DNA of 64,000 nt from UBA4736 sp002404015 (GCA_036747295.1 DAIOCN010000002.1:172845-236844), one strand, 5' to 3'; positions 16,360-25,205 are shown, counted from the stretch's first letter. The notes: generated by a model from the letters alone, not told the origin. Made by a program: numbers and translations.

Positions 16360-16672
16360 CGTCAGCCGGAAGGCTGGCCCGCTGCCAGGTGGCGCCGCGT
16401 CCCGCGTCGTCAGCAGCGCAGCCTGGCGCCGGCTGGCCGGTCTGCGTGTACAGCAGCAGCAGCCCGTGGCGGGCGTCCGTGAATTGGATTTCGCCGACCG
16501 CGGCAAAGCGCGGTACCAGCGTTGGCACTTTCGGGGCCGGCCCGACCCTGGGCGGCGCGATGCTGGGGGCCAGGTACACAGCCGCCGCTACGACAAGGGC
16601 CAGCGCCGTCAGCACGATGACCGCCGGCCCGCGAAGCTCACGACTGCCGGTCAGGGGGGCTTCCTCGAACAC
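16331..16672 (-). CDS. Hypothetical membrane-anchored protein, possibly truncated
   Basis: 113 aa with one transmembrane segment (AVIVLTALALVVAAAVYLAP) followed by PTLVPRFAAVGEIQFTDARH and GATWQRASLP. The last part looks like a single blade of a YCF48/BNR-type beta-propeller (FTDARHG...G.TW), so the protein may be the start of a longer propeller cut short by a stop at 16331. It overlaps the upstream MFS gene by 35 bases. Function unknown. Confidence 0.5.
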   Translation of the reverse strand: MFEEAPLTGSRELRGPAVIVLTALALVVAAAVYLAPSIAPPRVGPAPKVPTLVPRFAAVGEIQFTDARHGLLLLYTQTGQPAPGCAADDAGRGATWQRASLPADVSLPPIPAG

Positions 16673-17831
16673 TCCTGGACCAGATGATCAGGCTCAGCGC
16701 CACCCCGAGCAAGCAGATCGCGGTGCCGGCCCAGAACGCGAAGGCCGGGCGGATCGTGTAGAGGGCGCCGCCGGCCACCGCGCCCAGGACCTGGACCGCA
16801 TTCACGGCGAGGCCGTAGATTCCCTGCGTCCGGCCCTGCTGGCCGGGCGGCGCGGCTCGGCTGACCTCGGCGTTCAGCGCCGGCTGCCCCGCGACGGTCA
16901 GGGCCCCCTCGCCGAACCCGATCAGGATCAGGGCCGGCACGTTTGCGATCAGCGGGTACACCCCGTTCAAGATGCCGTAGGTGGTGATCGTCAGAGCCGC
17001 CGGCCGGCGGTAGCCCAGCCGGTCGCTGAGGCGGCCGATGGTGCCGCCCAGCAGCACGATGGGCAGGGCGTAGACGGCGAACGAGAGTCCAACCTGCACA
17101 GTCGTGGCGCCGCGGCCCGTTATATAGAGGCTCCAGATCGCGTCATAGGTGCCGAACACGTAGTAGATCGGACCGGCCAGCAGCAGCACCGGCACCAGCC
17201 GCCGCAGCAGCTGGAGAGGAGCCCGCGGCGGCTCCGCCCCCAGGTCGGCGATGCGGGGAACGGCGGGTAGCTGCAGCATCATCACCGTTGCCGCCAGGCA
17301 GAGCAGGGCACCCGCCGCGAAGATGGCGTCCAGCCGGAATACGGCCACGACACCGCCCAGGACCGGCCCGATCACGGTGCCGACCATGCTCGACGCCCGC
17401 AGCTGACCGTAGGCCCAGCCGCGCTGGGCCGGGGTCGTCAGGTCGGCCACCAGCGCGGCCGCCGCCGGGCCGAAGAAGCCGGCCACGAAGGCGTGGACGA
17501 AGCGGACCGGGACCAGCGCCCACACCGGCAGGGGCGCCAGGTAGACGAGGAAGAGGATCCCGTAGGTGGCCAGCGACAAGATGATCACGCGCCGGCGGCC
17601 GAAGCGGTCCGAGGCCCAGCCGCCAGGGTACTGGGCGCTGCCGTAGCCGACCATCCCGGTGGCGAAGATCACCCCGACCAGCAGCGCCGAGCCGCCCCGA
17701 CTGCCGATGAACAGGGGCAGGATGGGCAGGAAGAACCCGATCCCGATCTCGGTCAGCGCATTGCCTGCGAGCAGGATCCAGAGCGAGCGCCGGAAGCCCG
17801 CGGCGCTAGCGGTCGGCGGCCCGGAGCCCAA
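16638..17831 (-). CDS. MFS transporter (12-TM drug/sugar efflux type)
   Basis: A 397-aa major facilitator with about 12 hydrophobic segments. The loop 2-3 signature is GWASDRFGRRRVIIL, repeated in weaker form as GRLSDRLGYRRPAAL in the second half. DAIWSLYITGRGATTVQVG resembles multidrug or sugar efflux MFS members. Its start region overlaps the end of the upstream DHA2 gene by 26 bases, so the two pumps are probably one transcript. Confidence 0.87.
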   Translation of the reverse strand: MGSGPPTASAAGFRRSLWILLAGNALTEIGIGFFLPILPLFIGSRGGSALLVGVIFATGMVGYGSAQYPGGWASDRFGRRRVIILSLATYGILFLVYLAPLPVWALVPVRFVHAFVAGFFGPAAAALVADLTTPAQRGWAYGQLRASSMVGTVIGPVLGGVVAVFRLDAIFAAGALLCLAATVMMLQLPAVPRIADLGAEPPRAPLQLLRRLVPVLLLAGPIYYVFGTYDAIWSLYITGRGATTVQVGLSFAVYALPIVLLGGTIGRLSDRLGYRRPAALTITTYGILNGVYPLIANVPALILIGFGEGALTVAGQPALNAEVSRAAPPGQQGRTQGIYGLAVNAVQVLGAVAGGALYTIRPAFAFWAGTAICLLGVALSLIIWSRSVRGSPPDRQS

Positions 17832-19236
17832 GTCCGTTCACGGCCGCGCCGGCCAGCATCAGCGCCGCGCAGCAGACCATCGCCAGGTGGAAGGCCGCGG
17901 TAGCGGTGGCGCCCGCGGAGGCGGTGAAGTCAGGCCGGCGGCCGCCGAAGACAGCAGCCACGCCGAGGAAGATCCCTGCCCCCGCCAGCTGAGGACCGAC
18001 CCGGGACAGGGCGTTGTTGAGCGCAGAGGCGACGCCGGCGTTCTGTGCCGGAACGCTGGACATGAGCGCGGTCGTGAGCGGGGCCACCACCAGGGCGATG
18101 CCGGTCCCGTAGACGACGATCCCTGGCAGGAAGTCGACCAGGTAGCCGACCGGCGGCAGGTAGGTGTGAGGATCGCCTGGCGTGAATGCCCAGCGGCCGC
18201 TGGCCTGGCTCACCCGGGCCAGCCAGAGGATCCCCGCCGCCATCAGGACAGGCCCGGCGACAAGGAAGGGGCGCACGCCGAACCGCCCGCTCAGTCTTCC
18301 GATCGGTCGGGAGCCGAAGCCGAGGAGGAGCCCGCCTGGCAGAAAGACCAGTCCGGCCGCCGCCGCCGTATAGCCGAGGACGCCCTGGATGTAGAGGGGC
18401 AGGTAGTACGACTGGACATACAACGCGCCGTAGATGAGCAGCGTCGACAGGTTGACGATGTTGAACTCGCGGCGCCGGAAGAGAGACAGGGGCACCAGCG
18501 GGTTGGGCGACCGGCGCAGCCACAGCGGGAGCCCGATGGCGGCCGCGACGCCCGCGGCCAGCAGGAGGATGGCGCCGATCCCCCAGCCGTGCTCCTGGCC
18601 GAAGACCACGCCGAAGGAGAGACCGCCGACGGCCACCGCGGCGAGCAGCGCGCCCAGCCAGTCGAAACCGGCCGGCGCCGCTTCGGCCCGGCTCTCGGGC
18701 ACGTGGACGGCGGTCATCCAGAGGGCGGCCACGACCAGCGGGACGTTGATGAGGAACACCGCCCGCCAGCTGACCGTGTCGACCAGTAGCCCGCCCACCA
18801 GCGGCCCGGCGAGGGTCAGGAGGGTGGTGGCCCCCGCCCACGTCCCATAGGCTCGAGCCTGCTCCTCGCCTTCGAACGCCGTCCGGATCAGCGCCAGCGA
18901 GCCCGGCACCAGCAGCGCCCCGGCGGCGCCCTGGATGATCCGGAAGGCGACCAGCGCCTCGATGTTGGGGGCCAGGCCGCAGAGCAGCGAGGCAGCGCCG
19001 AAGCCGGCGAGGCCGATCAGGAACGTGCGCCGGCGGCCGTAGCGGTCGTTCACTGCCCCGGCCAGGATCAGGAGGGTGGCCAGGGTCAGCAGGTAGCCGT
19101 TGAAGACGTAGGTCTGGCCTTCCAGCACGCCCAGAACCGAGCTGCGCAGGTCGTGGCCGATCCTCGGGAGTGCCACGTTGACGACGGTGCCGTCCAGGAA
19201 GACGATCCCGGAGCCGAGGATCGCCGCCGTCAGCAC
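17806..19236 (-). CDS. DHA2-family (EmrB/QacA) MFS drug transporter
   Basis: A 476-aa protein with 13-14 hydrophobic segments, standard for 14-TM proton-driven drug efflux pumps. FLDGTVVNVALPRIG in TM1 is the DHA2 hallmark, followed by AGAVNDRYGRRRTFLIG (loop 2-3) and GALLVPGSLALI. The GTG at 19236 is the first usable start; the frame continues upstream for a few codons. It is divergent from the DUF1684 gene with 28 bp between starts. Confidence 0.9.
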   Translation of the reverse strand: MLTAAILGSGIVFLDGTVVNVALPRIGHDLRSSVLGVLEGQTYVFNGYLLTLATLLILAGAVNDRYGRRRTFLIGLAGFGAASLLCGLAPNIEALVAFRIIQGAAGALLVPGSLALIRTAFEGEEQARAYGTWAGATTLLTLAGPLVGGLLVDTVSWRAVFLINVPLVVAALWMTAVHVPESRAEAAPAGFDWLGALLAAVAVGGLSFGVVFGQEHGWGIGAILLLAAGVAAAIGLPLWLRRSPNPLVPLSLFRRREFNIVNLSTLLIYGALYVQSYYLPLYIQGVLGYTAAAAGLVFLPGGLLLGFGSRPIGRLSGRFGVRPFLVAGPVLMAAGILWLARVSQASGRWAFTPGDPHTYLPPVGYLVDFLPGIVVYGTGIALVVAPLTTALMSSVPAQNAGVASALNNALSRVGPQLAGAGIFLGVAAVFGGRRPDFTASAGATATAAFHLAMVCCAALMLAGAAVNGLGLRAADR

Positions 19237-19264
19237 CCAGCCGGCAGGCTTAACCTGAGCCGAC
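19237..19264. promoter_or_regulatory. 28-bp divergent intergenic region with adjacent -10-like boxes
   Basis: On the plus strand TAACCT is followed by 8 bases and the GTG at 19265. On the minus strand an overlapping AAGCCT or TAAGCC lies 9-10 bases before the GTG at 19236. This is a weaker version of the arrangement at 10382 and 25185. Confidence 0.35.
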
Positions 19265-19888
19265 GTGGGCGAGCTCCAGGGCTATCTCGATCTTGTCGAC
19301 TGGCGCCGCCGGGTCGGGGACCTGTATCGCGTGGGCGTCGCGGAGGGCCTTGGCGAATTCCGGCGAGGCCGCGATCGACTCTTCAGGACTCATCCTCAAT
19401 CACCCATACCGGCTGACACCCGCGATTCCTTTCAAGGTCTCCGATATTTTGAAGGGGATCCCGCCTACCGCATCGCCTGCGGCCTGGAAGCCATAGGCGG
19501 CGAGGACCTCGAGGTCGACACCGGCGGCGAGGATGGCGTGGTCCGGTACCGACCTGCCGGCCGGCTCGCGTTCGACGTGGCGGGCACGCGGGTGGCATTG
19601 ACCGTCTTCTGGCTGGTGGGCTACGGCGGCGGGCTCTTCCTGCCCTTCCGTGACACCACCTCCGGCACGGAGACCTACGGCGGCGGCCGCTACCTCTTCG
19701 ACACCATCAAGAACACCGACGGCCTCAGCCTGGAGGTGACCCCCGGCTCCTCGGACGTCGTGATCGACTTCAACTTCGCCTACAACCCCTCCTGCGCCTA
19801 CGACGCCCGCTGGGCCTGCCCTCTGGCCCCGCGCGAGAACTGGCTGCCGGTGGCCGTGCGCGCGGGGGAGCTGGCCTACCACTCCTGA
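19265..19888 (+). CDS. DUF1684 domain-containing protein
   Basis: A 207-aa protein. The DUF1684 pattern is clear: LVDWRRRVGDLYR at the N-terminus, FRRGRDRLFRTHPQSPI, GLRYFEGDPAYRI, then ETYGGGRYLFDTI and the C-terminal DFNFAYNPSCAYDARWACPL. The biochemical role is unknown. It is the first gene of a plus-strand run; its stop overlaps the next ATG by one base (TGATG). Confidence 0.87.
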   Translation: MGELQGYLDLVDWRRRVGDLYRVGVAEGLGEFRRGRDRLFRTHPQSPIPADTRDSFQGLRYFEGDPAYRIACGLEAIGGEDLEVDTGGEDGVVRYRPAGRLAFDVAGTRVALTVFWLVGYGGGLFLPFRDTTSGTETYGGGRYLFDTIKNTDGLSLEVTPGSSDVVIDFNFAYNPSCAYDARWACPLAPRENWLPVAVRAGELAYHS

Positions 19889-20634
19889 TGGCTGCCGACT
19901 GGACCCTGCTTCCCAGGCCGGCCCTGGGCGCCTTCGAGCAGATGGCGCTCGACGAGGTCCTGCTGGACCGGGTGGCGCGCGGCGAGCGGGGGCCTTCACT
20001 GCGTTTCTGGGAGTGGACCGAGCGGGCGCTGGTGCTCGGTTCCCACCAGGCGATGGCCAACGAGGTCGACCTGGCGGCGGCGACCGCCGCTGGCTTTCTG
20101 GTCGCCCGTCGGATGAGCGGCGGCGGCACCATGATCTGCGAGCCTGGTGGCACCATCACCTACTCGCTGTACCTGCCCGAGGCGATGGTCGCGGGCCTGT
20201 CGTTCGTCGCCTCGTTCGCCCATCTCGACTCCTGGGCGGTGGGCGGGCTCTGCTCGATCGGGGTGCCCGCCGGCTACCGGCCGATCAACGACATCGTCTC
20301 GCCGGCCGGCAAGATCGGCGGCGCGGCCCAGGCCCGGAGGCGGGGGGCCGTCCTCCACCACACCACGATCGCGTACGACCTCGACCCGGCGCTCGTCCCC
20401 CGGCTCATTCGCATCGGCCGGGACCGCGTGTCAGCGCGCGGCGTTCGCAGCGCGGAGAAGGAGGTTTCGCCGCTGAGCCGGTTCACCGACCTGGCCCAGA
20501 AGGACGTGGAGGCCGCGCTGGCCGCCCAACTCAGCACGTCTCCCGGAGAGCTGCCGGCGGAGGAATTGGCAGCCGCGCGCGAGCTGGCGGCCTCCAAGTA
20601 CGCGACACCCGAGTGGCTGGACCGAATCCACTGA
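19888..20634 (+). CDS. Lipoate-protein ligase A family protein
   Basis: A 248-aa member of the LplA/BPL catalytic fold, which attaches lipoate or octanoate to E2 and glycine-cleavage H proteins. Core motifs are ARRMSGGGTMICEPG (RRxSGGG nucleotide/lipoate loop), PINDIVSPAGKIGGAAQARR (with the ligating lysine) and VLHHTTIAYDL. It lacks the LplA C-terminal domain, as do many actinobacterial and octanoyltransferase-type members. A lipoyl-domain E2 gene lies at 32.8 kb and could be a client. Confidence 0.86.
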   Translation: MAADWTLLPRPALGAFEQMALDEVLLDRVARGERGPSLRFWEWTERALVLGSHQAMANEVDLAAATAAGFLVARRMSGGGTMICEPGGTITYSLYLPEAMVAGLSFVASFAHLDSWAVGGLCSIGVPAGYRPINDIVSPAGKIGGAAQARRRGAVLHHTTIAYDLDPALVPRLIRIGRDRVSARGVRSAEKEVSPLSRFTDLAQKDVEAALAAQLSTSPGELPAEELAAARELAASKYATPEWLDRIH

Positions 20635-21179
20635 CGGCCCGGCTGGAGCTGGTGCCGATGACCGCAGCCTTCCTGGGCGCGGTCTTCTCGAAGGACCTGG
20701 CCCGGGCCGGCAGGCTCGCGGACGTCAGGCTGCCGGACCGTTTCCCGGTGGACGAGGATGAGCTCAGGTTCCTGCGCGACCGGCTGCGGGAGATGGTCCA
20801 GGACGTCGCTCGGTCGGAGTGGCTGGCGCCCCGCATGATGGTCGTGCGCGAGGGCCGGCGGCTGGCCGGCCACCTCGGCTTCCACGGTCCTCCCGGCGAG
20901 GATGGCCGGGTGGAGGTCGGCTACGGAGTGCTCCCCGAGTACCGCCGCCAGGGCTACGCGGTGGAGGCCTGCCGGGGACTCTTCGCGTGGGCGGCGCGGG
21001 AGCGAGGCGTAACCCGCTTCCGGGCTGCCGTCAGTCCCGCGAACGCCGCCTCGCTGGCGGTCGTGCGGCGTCTCGGCTTCCGCCAGACCGGGGTGCAGAT
21101 CGACCCCGAGGACGGCGAGGAGCAGGTGTTCGAGATGGAGCTGGCGGAAGAGGCCTGGGTGGAGCCCGGTTCCAAATAG
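20613..21179 (+). CDS. GNAT-family acetyltransferase
   Basis: About 188 aa. The N-terminus LTARLELVPMT is the typical RimJ/RimL-like beginning; VEVGYGVLPEYRRQGYAVEA is the acetyl-CoA binding motif, and VSPANAASLAVVRRLGFRQ completes the fold. I chose GTG at 20613, which overlaps the lipoate-ligase gene by 22 bases, because the conserved strand begins soon after; 20652 (GTG) or 20658 (ATG) would cut into it. Substrate unknown. Confidence 0.82.
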   Translation: MAGPNPLTARLELVPMTAAFLGAVFSKDLARAGRLADVRLPDRFPVDEDELRFLRDRLREMVQDVARSEWLAPRMMVVREGRRLAGHLGFHGPPGEDGRVEVGYGVLPEYRRQGYAVEACRGLFAWAARERGVTRFRAAVSPANAASLAVVRRLGFRQTGVQIDPEDGEEQVFEMELAEEAWVEPGSK

Positions 21180-21181
21180 GG

Positions 21182-22123
21182 ATGGCTCCCTTCTTCGGGT
21201 ACCACATGCACAGCTTCAGCTTCCCGGGCGTGGCGCCCGACCGGCTCTTCGACCGGGTCGTCGAGCTGGCCCAGGCCGCGGAGGCGGCCGACTTCGACCT
21301 GGTGACGGTGATGGACCACTTCTACCAGATCGGGGGCAATGGCCCGGAGACCGAGCCGATGCTGGAGGCGTACACCGCGCTGGCCGGCATCGCGGCCCGC
21401 ACCAGCCGGGTCCGCCTGGGCACGCTGGTCACCGGGGTCACCTACCGCAACCCGGCCGTGCTGGCGAAGATCGTGAGCACCCTGGACGTGGTGTCCAGAG
21501 GCCGCGCCATCCTGGGGATCGGCGCTGCCTGGAACGAGTCCGAGCATATCGGTTACGGCATCGAGTTCCCGCCCATCGGCCGCCGCATGGACATGCTCGA
21601 GGAGGCGCTGACGATCGCCAAGCTCATGTTCACGGAGGACCGCCCGAGCTTCGCGGGCAAGTTCTATCGGATCGAGCGAGCGCTCAACAGCCCGCGCCCC
21701 ATCCAGGCCGGCGGTCCCCCGATCCTCATCGGTGGTATGGGCGAGAAGCGGACGCTGAAGCTGGCGGCGCGCTTCGCGGACATGACGCACTGGTTCGGCG
21801 GCTCGATCGAGAACCTGAAGCGCCTCAACGGGGTCCTCGAGGGCCACTGCGAGGCCGAGGGCCGCGACCCCGCCACCATCTTCCGCACCATCGGCGCTCC
21901 GGTGCTCCTGGTCCGGAACGAGAAGGAGGGCAAGGAGCTGGCGGAGCGCGTCCCAGCCGAGGTGCAGGCCCGGACCGGCCAGCCCGCGACGCCCGACCAG
22001 GCCGCCGGGCGCATACGGCCCTACATGGACGCGGGCTTCACAGGGTTCACTTTCGGCAACTCCAGCCTGGCGACGCCCGAGTTGATCGCGGCGGCCGGCG
22101 AGCTCAAGAAGCTGCTCAGCTAG
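21182..22123 (+). CDS. LLM-class F420-dependent oxidoreductase
   Basis: A 313-aa luciferase-like monooxygenase-fold protein. FDLVTVMDHFYQIGG near the N-terminus, SRVRLGTLVTGVTYRNPAVL and RAILGIGAAWNESEH are the core LLM motifs; these residues surround the flavin or F420. F420 rather than FMN is suggested by subgroup likeness and by the other F420-type proteins in the window. It starts two bases after the GNAT stop. Substrate unknown. The tail overlaps the convergent Mrp gene by 8 bases. Confidence 0.87.
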   Translation: MAPFFGYHMHSFSFPGVAPDRLFDRVVELAQAAEAADFDLVTVMDHFYQIGGNGPETEPMLEAYTALAGIAARTSRVRLGTLVTGVTYRNPAVLAKIVSTLDVVSRGRAILGIGAAWNESEHIGYGIEFPPIGRRMDMLEEALTIAKLMFTEDRPSFAGKFYRIERALNSPRPIQAGGPPILIGGMGEKRTLKLAARFADMTHWFGGSIENLKRLNGVLEGHCEAEGRDPATIFRTIGAPVLLVRNEKEGKELAERVPAEVQARTGQPATPDQAAGRIRPYMDAGFTGFTFGNSSLATPELIAAAGELKKLLS

Positions 22124-22931
22124 CGCGGCCCGGCGCACCCAGCATCGCGGCCAGCTTCCGGGCCACCTCGCGGAAGGCGGCGGCCTGGGGCGAGTCGGGC
22201 CGGGACTCGACCAGCGGGACCCCCTCGTCGCCCGAGCGGCTGAGCTCGGGGTCGAGCGGCACCGACGCCAGCTTCTCCACTCCCATCGCCCAGACGGACC
22301 GCGACTCCGGGACCGCCGGAAAGACCTCGATCGGCTCCCCGCAGTGGGGGCAGCGGAGCGGGCCCATGTTCTCGATCGCGCCCAGGACGGGGACGCCCGC
22401 CTGCCTGTACATCTGGACCGCCTTTCGGGCGTCCAGGTGGGCGACGTACTGAGGAGTTATTACGATGACGGCGCCCGATGTGGGCACCGTCTTGACGATC
22501 ATCTGCTGGACGTCCGAGGTGCCGGGTGGGATGTCCACCACCAGGAAGTCGAGCTCGCCCCAGGCCACGTCGCGCACGAGCTGGCTGATCAGCGACTGGG
22601 CGGCGATGCCCTGGAGGCCCATGGGCTGGTCCTCGCCCAGGATGAAACCGGCCGAGGCGATCTTCAGGCCGTGCCGGAGGACGGGCGCCAGCTTTCGCTG
22701 CCTGCCCGCCCGCGCCAGCGTCCACTGCTCGTTCCAGCGGTGCTTGGTCAGACCGACCATGAGCGGGATGCTGGGGCCGTAGAGGTCCGCGTCGAGCAGC
22801 CCGGCCGCGTGGCCCGCCTGGGCCAGGGCGACAGCGAGGTTGAGGCTGACGGTCGACTTCCCGACGCCGCCCTTGCCGCTGCCCACCACGATCACGTGGC
22901 GGGCGGGCGAGCTGAGCCGGTCGCCGATCAC
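22116..22931 (-). CDS. Mrp/NBP35-type P-loop ATPase (Fe-S carrier family)
   Basis: A 271-aa ParA/MinD-type ATPase of the Mrp family, which carries or transfers Fe-S clusters. The deviant Walker A is GSGKGGVGKSTVSLNLA; LLDADLYGPSIPLMVG and LVVDIPPGTSDVQQM are Mrp hallmarks, and CPHCG near the C-terminus is the conserved CxxC cluster-binding site. The N-terminal DUF59 domain of many Mrp proteins is absent. The GTG overlaps the stop of the upstream hydrolase gene (GTGA). Confidence 0.9.
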   Translation of the reverse strand: MIGDRLSSPARHVIVVGSGKGGVGKSTVSLNLAVALAQAGHAAGLLDADLYGPSIPLMVGLTKHRWNEQWTLARAGRQRKLAPVLRHGLKIASAGFILGEDQPMGLQGIAAQSLISQLVRDVAWGELDFLVVDIPPGTSDVQQMIVKTVPTSGAVIVITPQYVAHLDARKAVQMYRQAGVPVLGAIENMGPLRCPHCGEPIEVFPAVPESRSVWAMGVEKLASVPLDPELSRSGDEGVPLVESRPDSPQAAAFREVARKLAAMLGAPGRAS

Positions 22932-23527
22932 GGTCGTGCTTGCAGCCACTCGCGGGCGGCCGCGTAGTCCGCGGCGCCCAGGGCGTGCCCGGCCGGCTGC
23001 CAGCTGACCTCGACCGTGGCGCCCCTCTGGCGCAGCGCCTTCTCCAGCTCGTCGACCTGCCCCGGCGGGATGCTGGGGTCGGCCTGGCCGCTGAGCACGA
23101 GCACCTGCTTGCCGTTGAGCCCCGCGGTGGACTGGGCGGCATAGGGCAGCATCGGCCGGAGCAGGACGGCCCCCGCCAGCAGGTTGGGCCGCGCCAGCAG
23201 CAGGCTGAAGCCGATATTGGCCCCGTTCGAGTAGCCGACGGCGAACAGGCGGGCCGGGTCCAGGTCGTACTCGAACTCGGTGGCCTCCAGGAAGCCGGCC
23301 AGCTCGAGCGTCTTCTCGCGCAGGTCGTCGAGGTCGAAGACGCCCTCGCCCAGCCGGCGAAAGAAACGCCGGGCGCCGGCCTCCTCGACCTGGCCTCGCG
23401 GGCTGAGCAGGTTGGCGTCCGGGTCGAGCATCCGGCCGACCGGGATCAGCTGGTTCTCGTCGCCGCCCGTTGAATGGAGCAGGAGCAGCGTCCCGGGACC
23501 CTTCTCGCGCTCGAAACGGTGCTCCAT
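22928..23527 (-). CDS. Alpha/beta hydrolase (carboxylesterase/phospholipase type)
   Basis: A 199-aa serine hydrolase. LLLLHSTGGDENQL forms the oxyanion strand, GYSNG holds the nucleophilic serine, VLSGQADPSIPP the acidic residue and AGHALGAADY the histidine. It resembles the small carboxylesterase/phospholipase family (YpfH-like). It lies in a minus-strand run ComB-like - hydrolase - Mrp with 9-bp and overlapping junctions, so the three are probably co-transcribed although their functions are not obviously linked. Confidence 0.87.
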   Translation of the reverse strand: MEHRFEREKGPGTLLLLHSTGGDENQLIPVGRMLDPDANLLSPRGQVEEAGARRFFRRLGEGVFDLDDLREKTLELAGFLEATEFEYDLDPARLFAVGYSNGANIGFSLLLARPNLLAGAVLLRPMLPYAAQSTAGLNGKQVLVLSGQADPSIPPGQVDELEKALRQRGATVEVSWQPAGHALGAADYAAAREWLQARP

Positions 23528-23536
23528 CAGGCCACC

Positions 23537-24214
23537 TCAGGTTGCGGCGGCCGTGAGCCGGAGGCCGAGGGCGTCCCTGGCCACCGGCATGGCGAAGTCG
23601 AACCGGTCGGCGACCAGGCAGAGCCCAAGGTCGGTGGGCGGGAAGCCAGGAGTCTCGCCGGCCGCCAGGCCCCGGTATCGCTTCGTCCGCCGGAGGGGCC
23701 TGAGCAGCCGCGCGGGATCGGGGTGCCAGCCCTCCAGCAGGGCCTCCAGGTAGGCGGCGCAGGCGGGGTCCTCTGCGTGATCCGGGCGCGAGGCGACCAG
23801 GGTGACCGTCCCGGCCCCCAGCGCGGCGACGTGGCGGGCGGTGGCGGCGGCCACCACGAGACTGGCGGCGAGGACCCGGTCGGCCTCCACCGCCGCGCCC
23901 ACGCACTGCGTGCCGGCGCTGGTGCGCTGGATCAGGGTGATGCCCTCCAGGTCGGTCTGCGTGATCTGCGTGGGCGAGTTGCTGATCGGGATGCCCGCGA
24001 TCGGCAGCCCGTCCACCTCGGCCGAGATCAGGGAGCCGGGGATCTGGGCGGCGAGCCGCAGGGCCTCGTCCACCTCGGTCGTCAACCGGCACTCCCGGGC
24101 CCCCCGGGCAAGAGCGTAGGCACTGACGGTGAACGCCCGCAGCACGTCGATGATGACGACGACGCCCAGGGCCCGGCGAGCGCCGTCCACCCCCGCCGCG
24201 TGGACGATCCTCAT
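23537..24214 (-). CDS. ComB-like 2-phosphosulfolactate phosphatase family protein
   Basis: A 225-aa protein with VVVIIDVLRAFTVSAYALA, ISAEVDGLPIAGIPISNSPT and LIQRTSAGTQ, all family hallmarks of ComB, a Mg-dependent phosphatase that makes sulfolactate in coenzyme M biosynthesis. No other coenzyme M gene is in the window, so in this bacterium it probably acts on a different phosphate ester. The start is the ATG at 24214; the open frame upstream is antisense to the next gene. Confidence 0.83.
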   Translation of the reverse strand: MRIVHAAGVDGARRALGVVVIIDVLRAFTVSAYALARGARECRLTTEVDEALRLAAQIPGSLISAEVDGLPIAGIPISNSPTQITQTDLEGITLIQRTSAGTQCVGAAVEADRVLAASLVVAAATARHVAALGAGTVTLVASRPDHAEDPACAAYLEALLEGWHPDPARLLRPLRRTKRYRGLAAGETPGFPPTDLGLCLVADRFDFAMPVARDALGLRLTAAAT

Positions 24215-24236
24215 GGGTTCCAGGGGCCGCCGGCCC

Positions 24237-25184
24237 TCAAATCCGGACCGTCTGCCCGACACCCTCGCTGAGGGCCCGCCGGTAGACGAGCGCCGCCGCC
24301 GCGGCATCCTCCACGGCGTGGCCCATGGACTTGTAGACCGTGATCTCCTCCGGGGAGCGGCGGCCCGGCCGGGCCCCGGCGATGACCTCGCCCAGCTCCG
24401 TCCCTGACTCGGGGTCGAGCCCCTGCAGCTCCGCCGAGCCGGCGGGCGGTGGCAGGAAGCCGGCCCGCGACTCCACGAACAGGCTGGCCCTCTCGACGCT
24501 GGCCCGGTCCAGCTCGGGACCCTGGAAGTTGGAGCCGACCGACGTCAGGTGCGCCCCCGGCTTGAGCCAGGCCAGCTCGAGGATGGGCTCTGCCGCGTCG
24601 GTGCAGCAGCAGACGACGTCGGCGCCCCGGGCGGCTTCCTCGAACGACTCCAGGGCCCGGGCGCGCGGGCTGCTCGAGGCCAGGGCCAGGGCGTGCTCTT
24701 GGTTGCGGGATGCCACCCGGATCTCCTTGAAGTCGCGCACGCGGGGCAGCGCCTCGAGGTGGGCGTGACCCTGGACGCCCGCGCCCAGGATGGCCAGCAC
24801 GGTCGCGTCCTCGCGCGCCAGCAGGCGAGTCGAGAGGGCCGCGGCGCCCGCTGTCCGGGTGGCCGTGATGTAGGTGCCGTCCATGATCGCCAGCGGGCTG
24901 CCGGTGTCGGGGTCGAAGAGGGCGATGAGGGCCTGGTGGCCGGGCAGACCGTGGTCGTGGTTGCCCGGGAAGACGGTCACCAGCTTCACCTCCAGGCCGG
25001 CCCCCGGCAGGTAGCCGGGCATCACACCGAGCAGGCCGTCCTGGGAGCGGGCCGCGATGCGAGGCGGCACCGACGTGTTGCCCGCCGTCAGCTCCACGAA
25101 CGCGGCCGACAGCGCGTCCAGGAGCTCGTCCAGGTCGAGCAGCCGCTCCACCTCGGCCTGGCTGATCAAGAGGAGGTCGGGCAT
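24237..25184 (-). CDS. Ornithine cyclodeaminase / mu-crystallin family protein
   Basis: A 315-aa NAD-dependent family member (ornithine cyclodeaminase, alanine dehydrogenase, ketimine reductase). The dinucleotide motif is LAILGAGVQGHAHLEAL; the N-terminal substrate region PPRIAARSQDGLLGVMPGYL and the C-terminal TVYKSMGHAVEDAAAAAL are typical. I chose the ATG at 25184, preceded by TATCCT and 6 bases. It is divergent from the cupin gene with 21 bp between starts. The substrate, an amino acid or imine, cannot be named. Confidence 0.87.
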   Translation of the reverse strand: MPDLLLISQAEVERLLDLDELLDALSAAFVELTAGNTSVPPRIAARSQDGLLGVMPGYLPGAGLEVKLVTVFPGNHDHGLPGHQALIALFDPDTGSPLAIMDGTYITATRTAGAAALSTRLLAREDATVLAILGAGVQGHAHLEALPRVRDFKEIRVASRNQEHALALASSSPRARALESFEEAARGADVVCCCTDAAEPILELAWLKPGAHLTSVGSNFQGPELDRASVERASLFVESRAGFLPPPAGSAELQGLDPESGTELGEVIAGARPGRRSPEEITVYKSMGHAVEDAAAAALVYRRALSEGVGQTVRI

Positions 25185-25205
25185 TGGGCAAGGATAATCG
25201 CGCTT
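25185..25205. promoter_or_regulatory. 21-bp divergent intergenic region with overlapping -10 boxes
   Basis: GATAAT (25193-25198, plus) lies 7 bases before the cupin GTG at 25206. TATCCT (25196-25191, minus) lies 6 bases before the cyclodeaminase ATG at 25184. The hexamers overlap by four bases. Neither start has a Shine-Dalgarno. Confidence 0.6.

Noticed and set aside
20013..20612. In-frame upstream extension of the GNAT gene at 20613
   Set aside because: It lies wholly inside the lipoate-ligase gene in another frame and shows no acetyltransferase homology.
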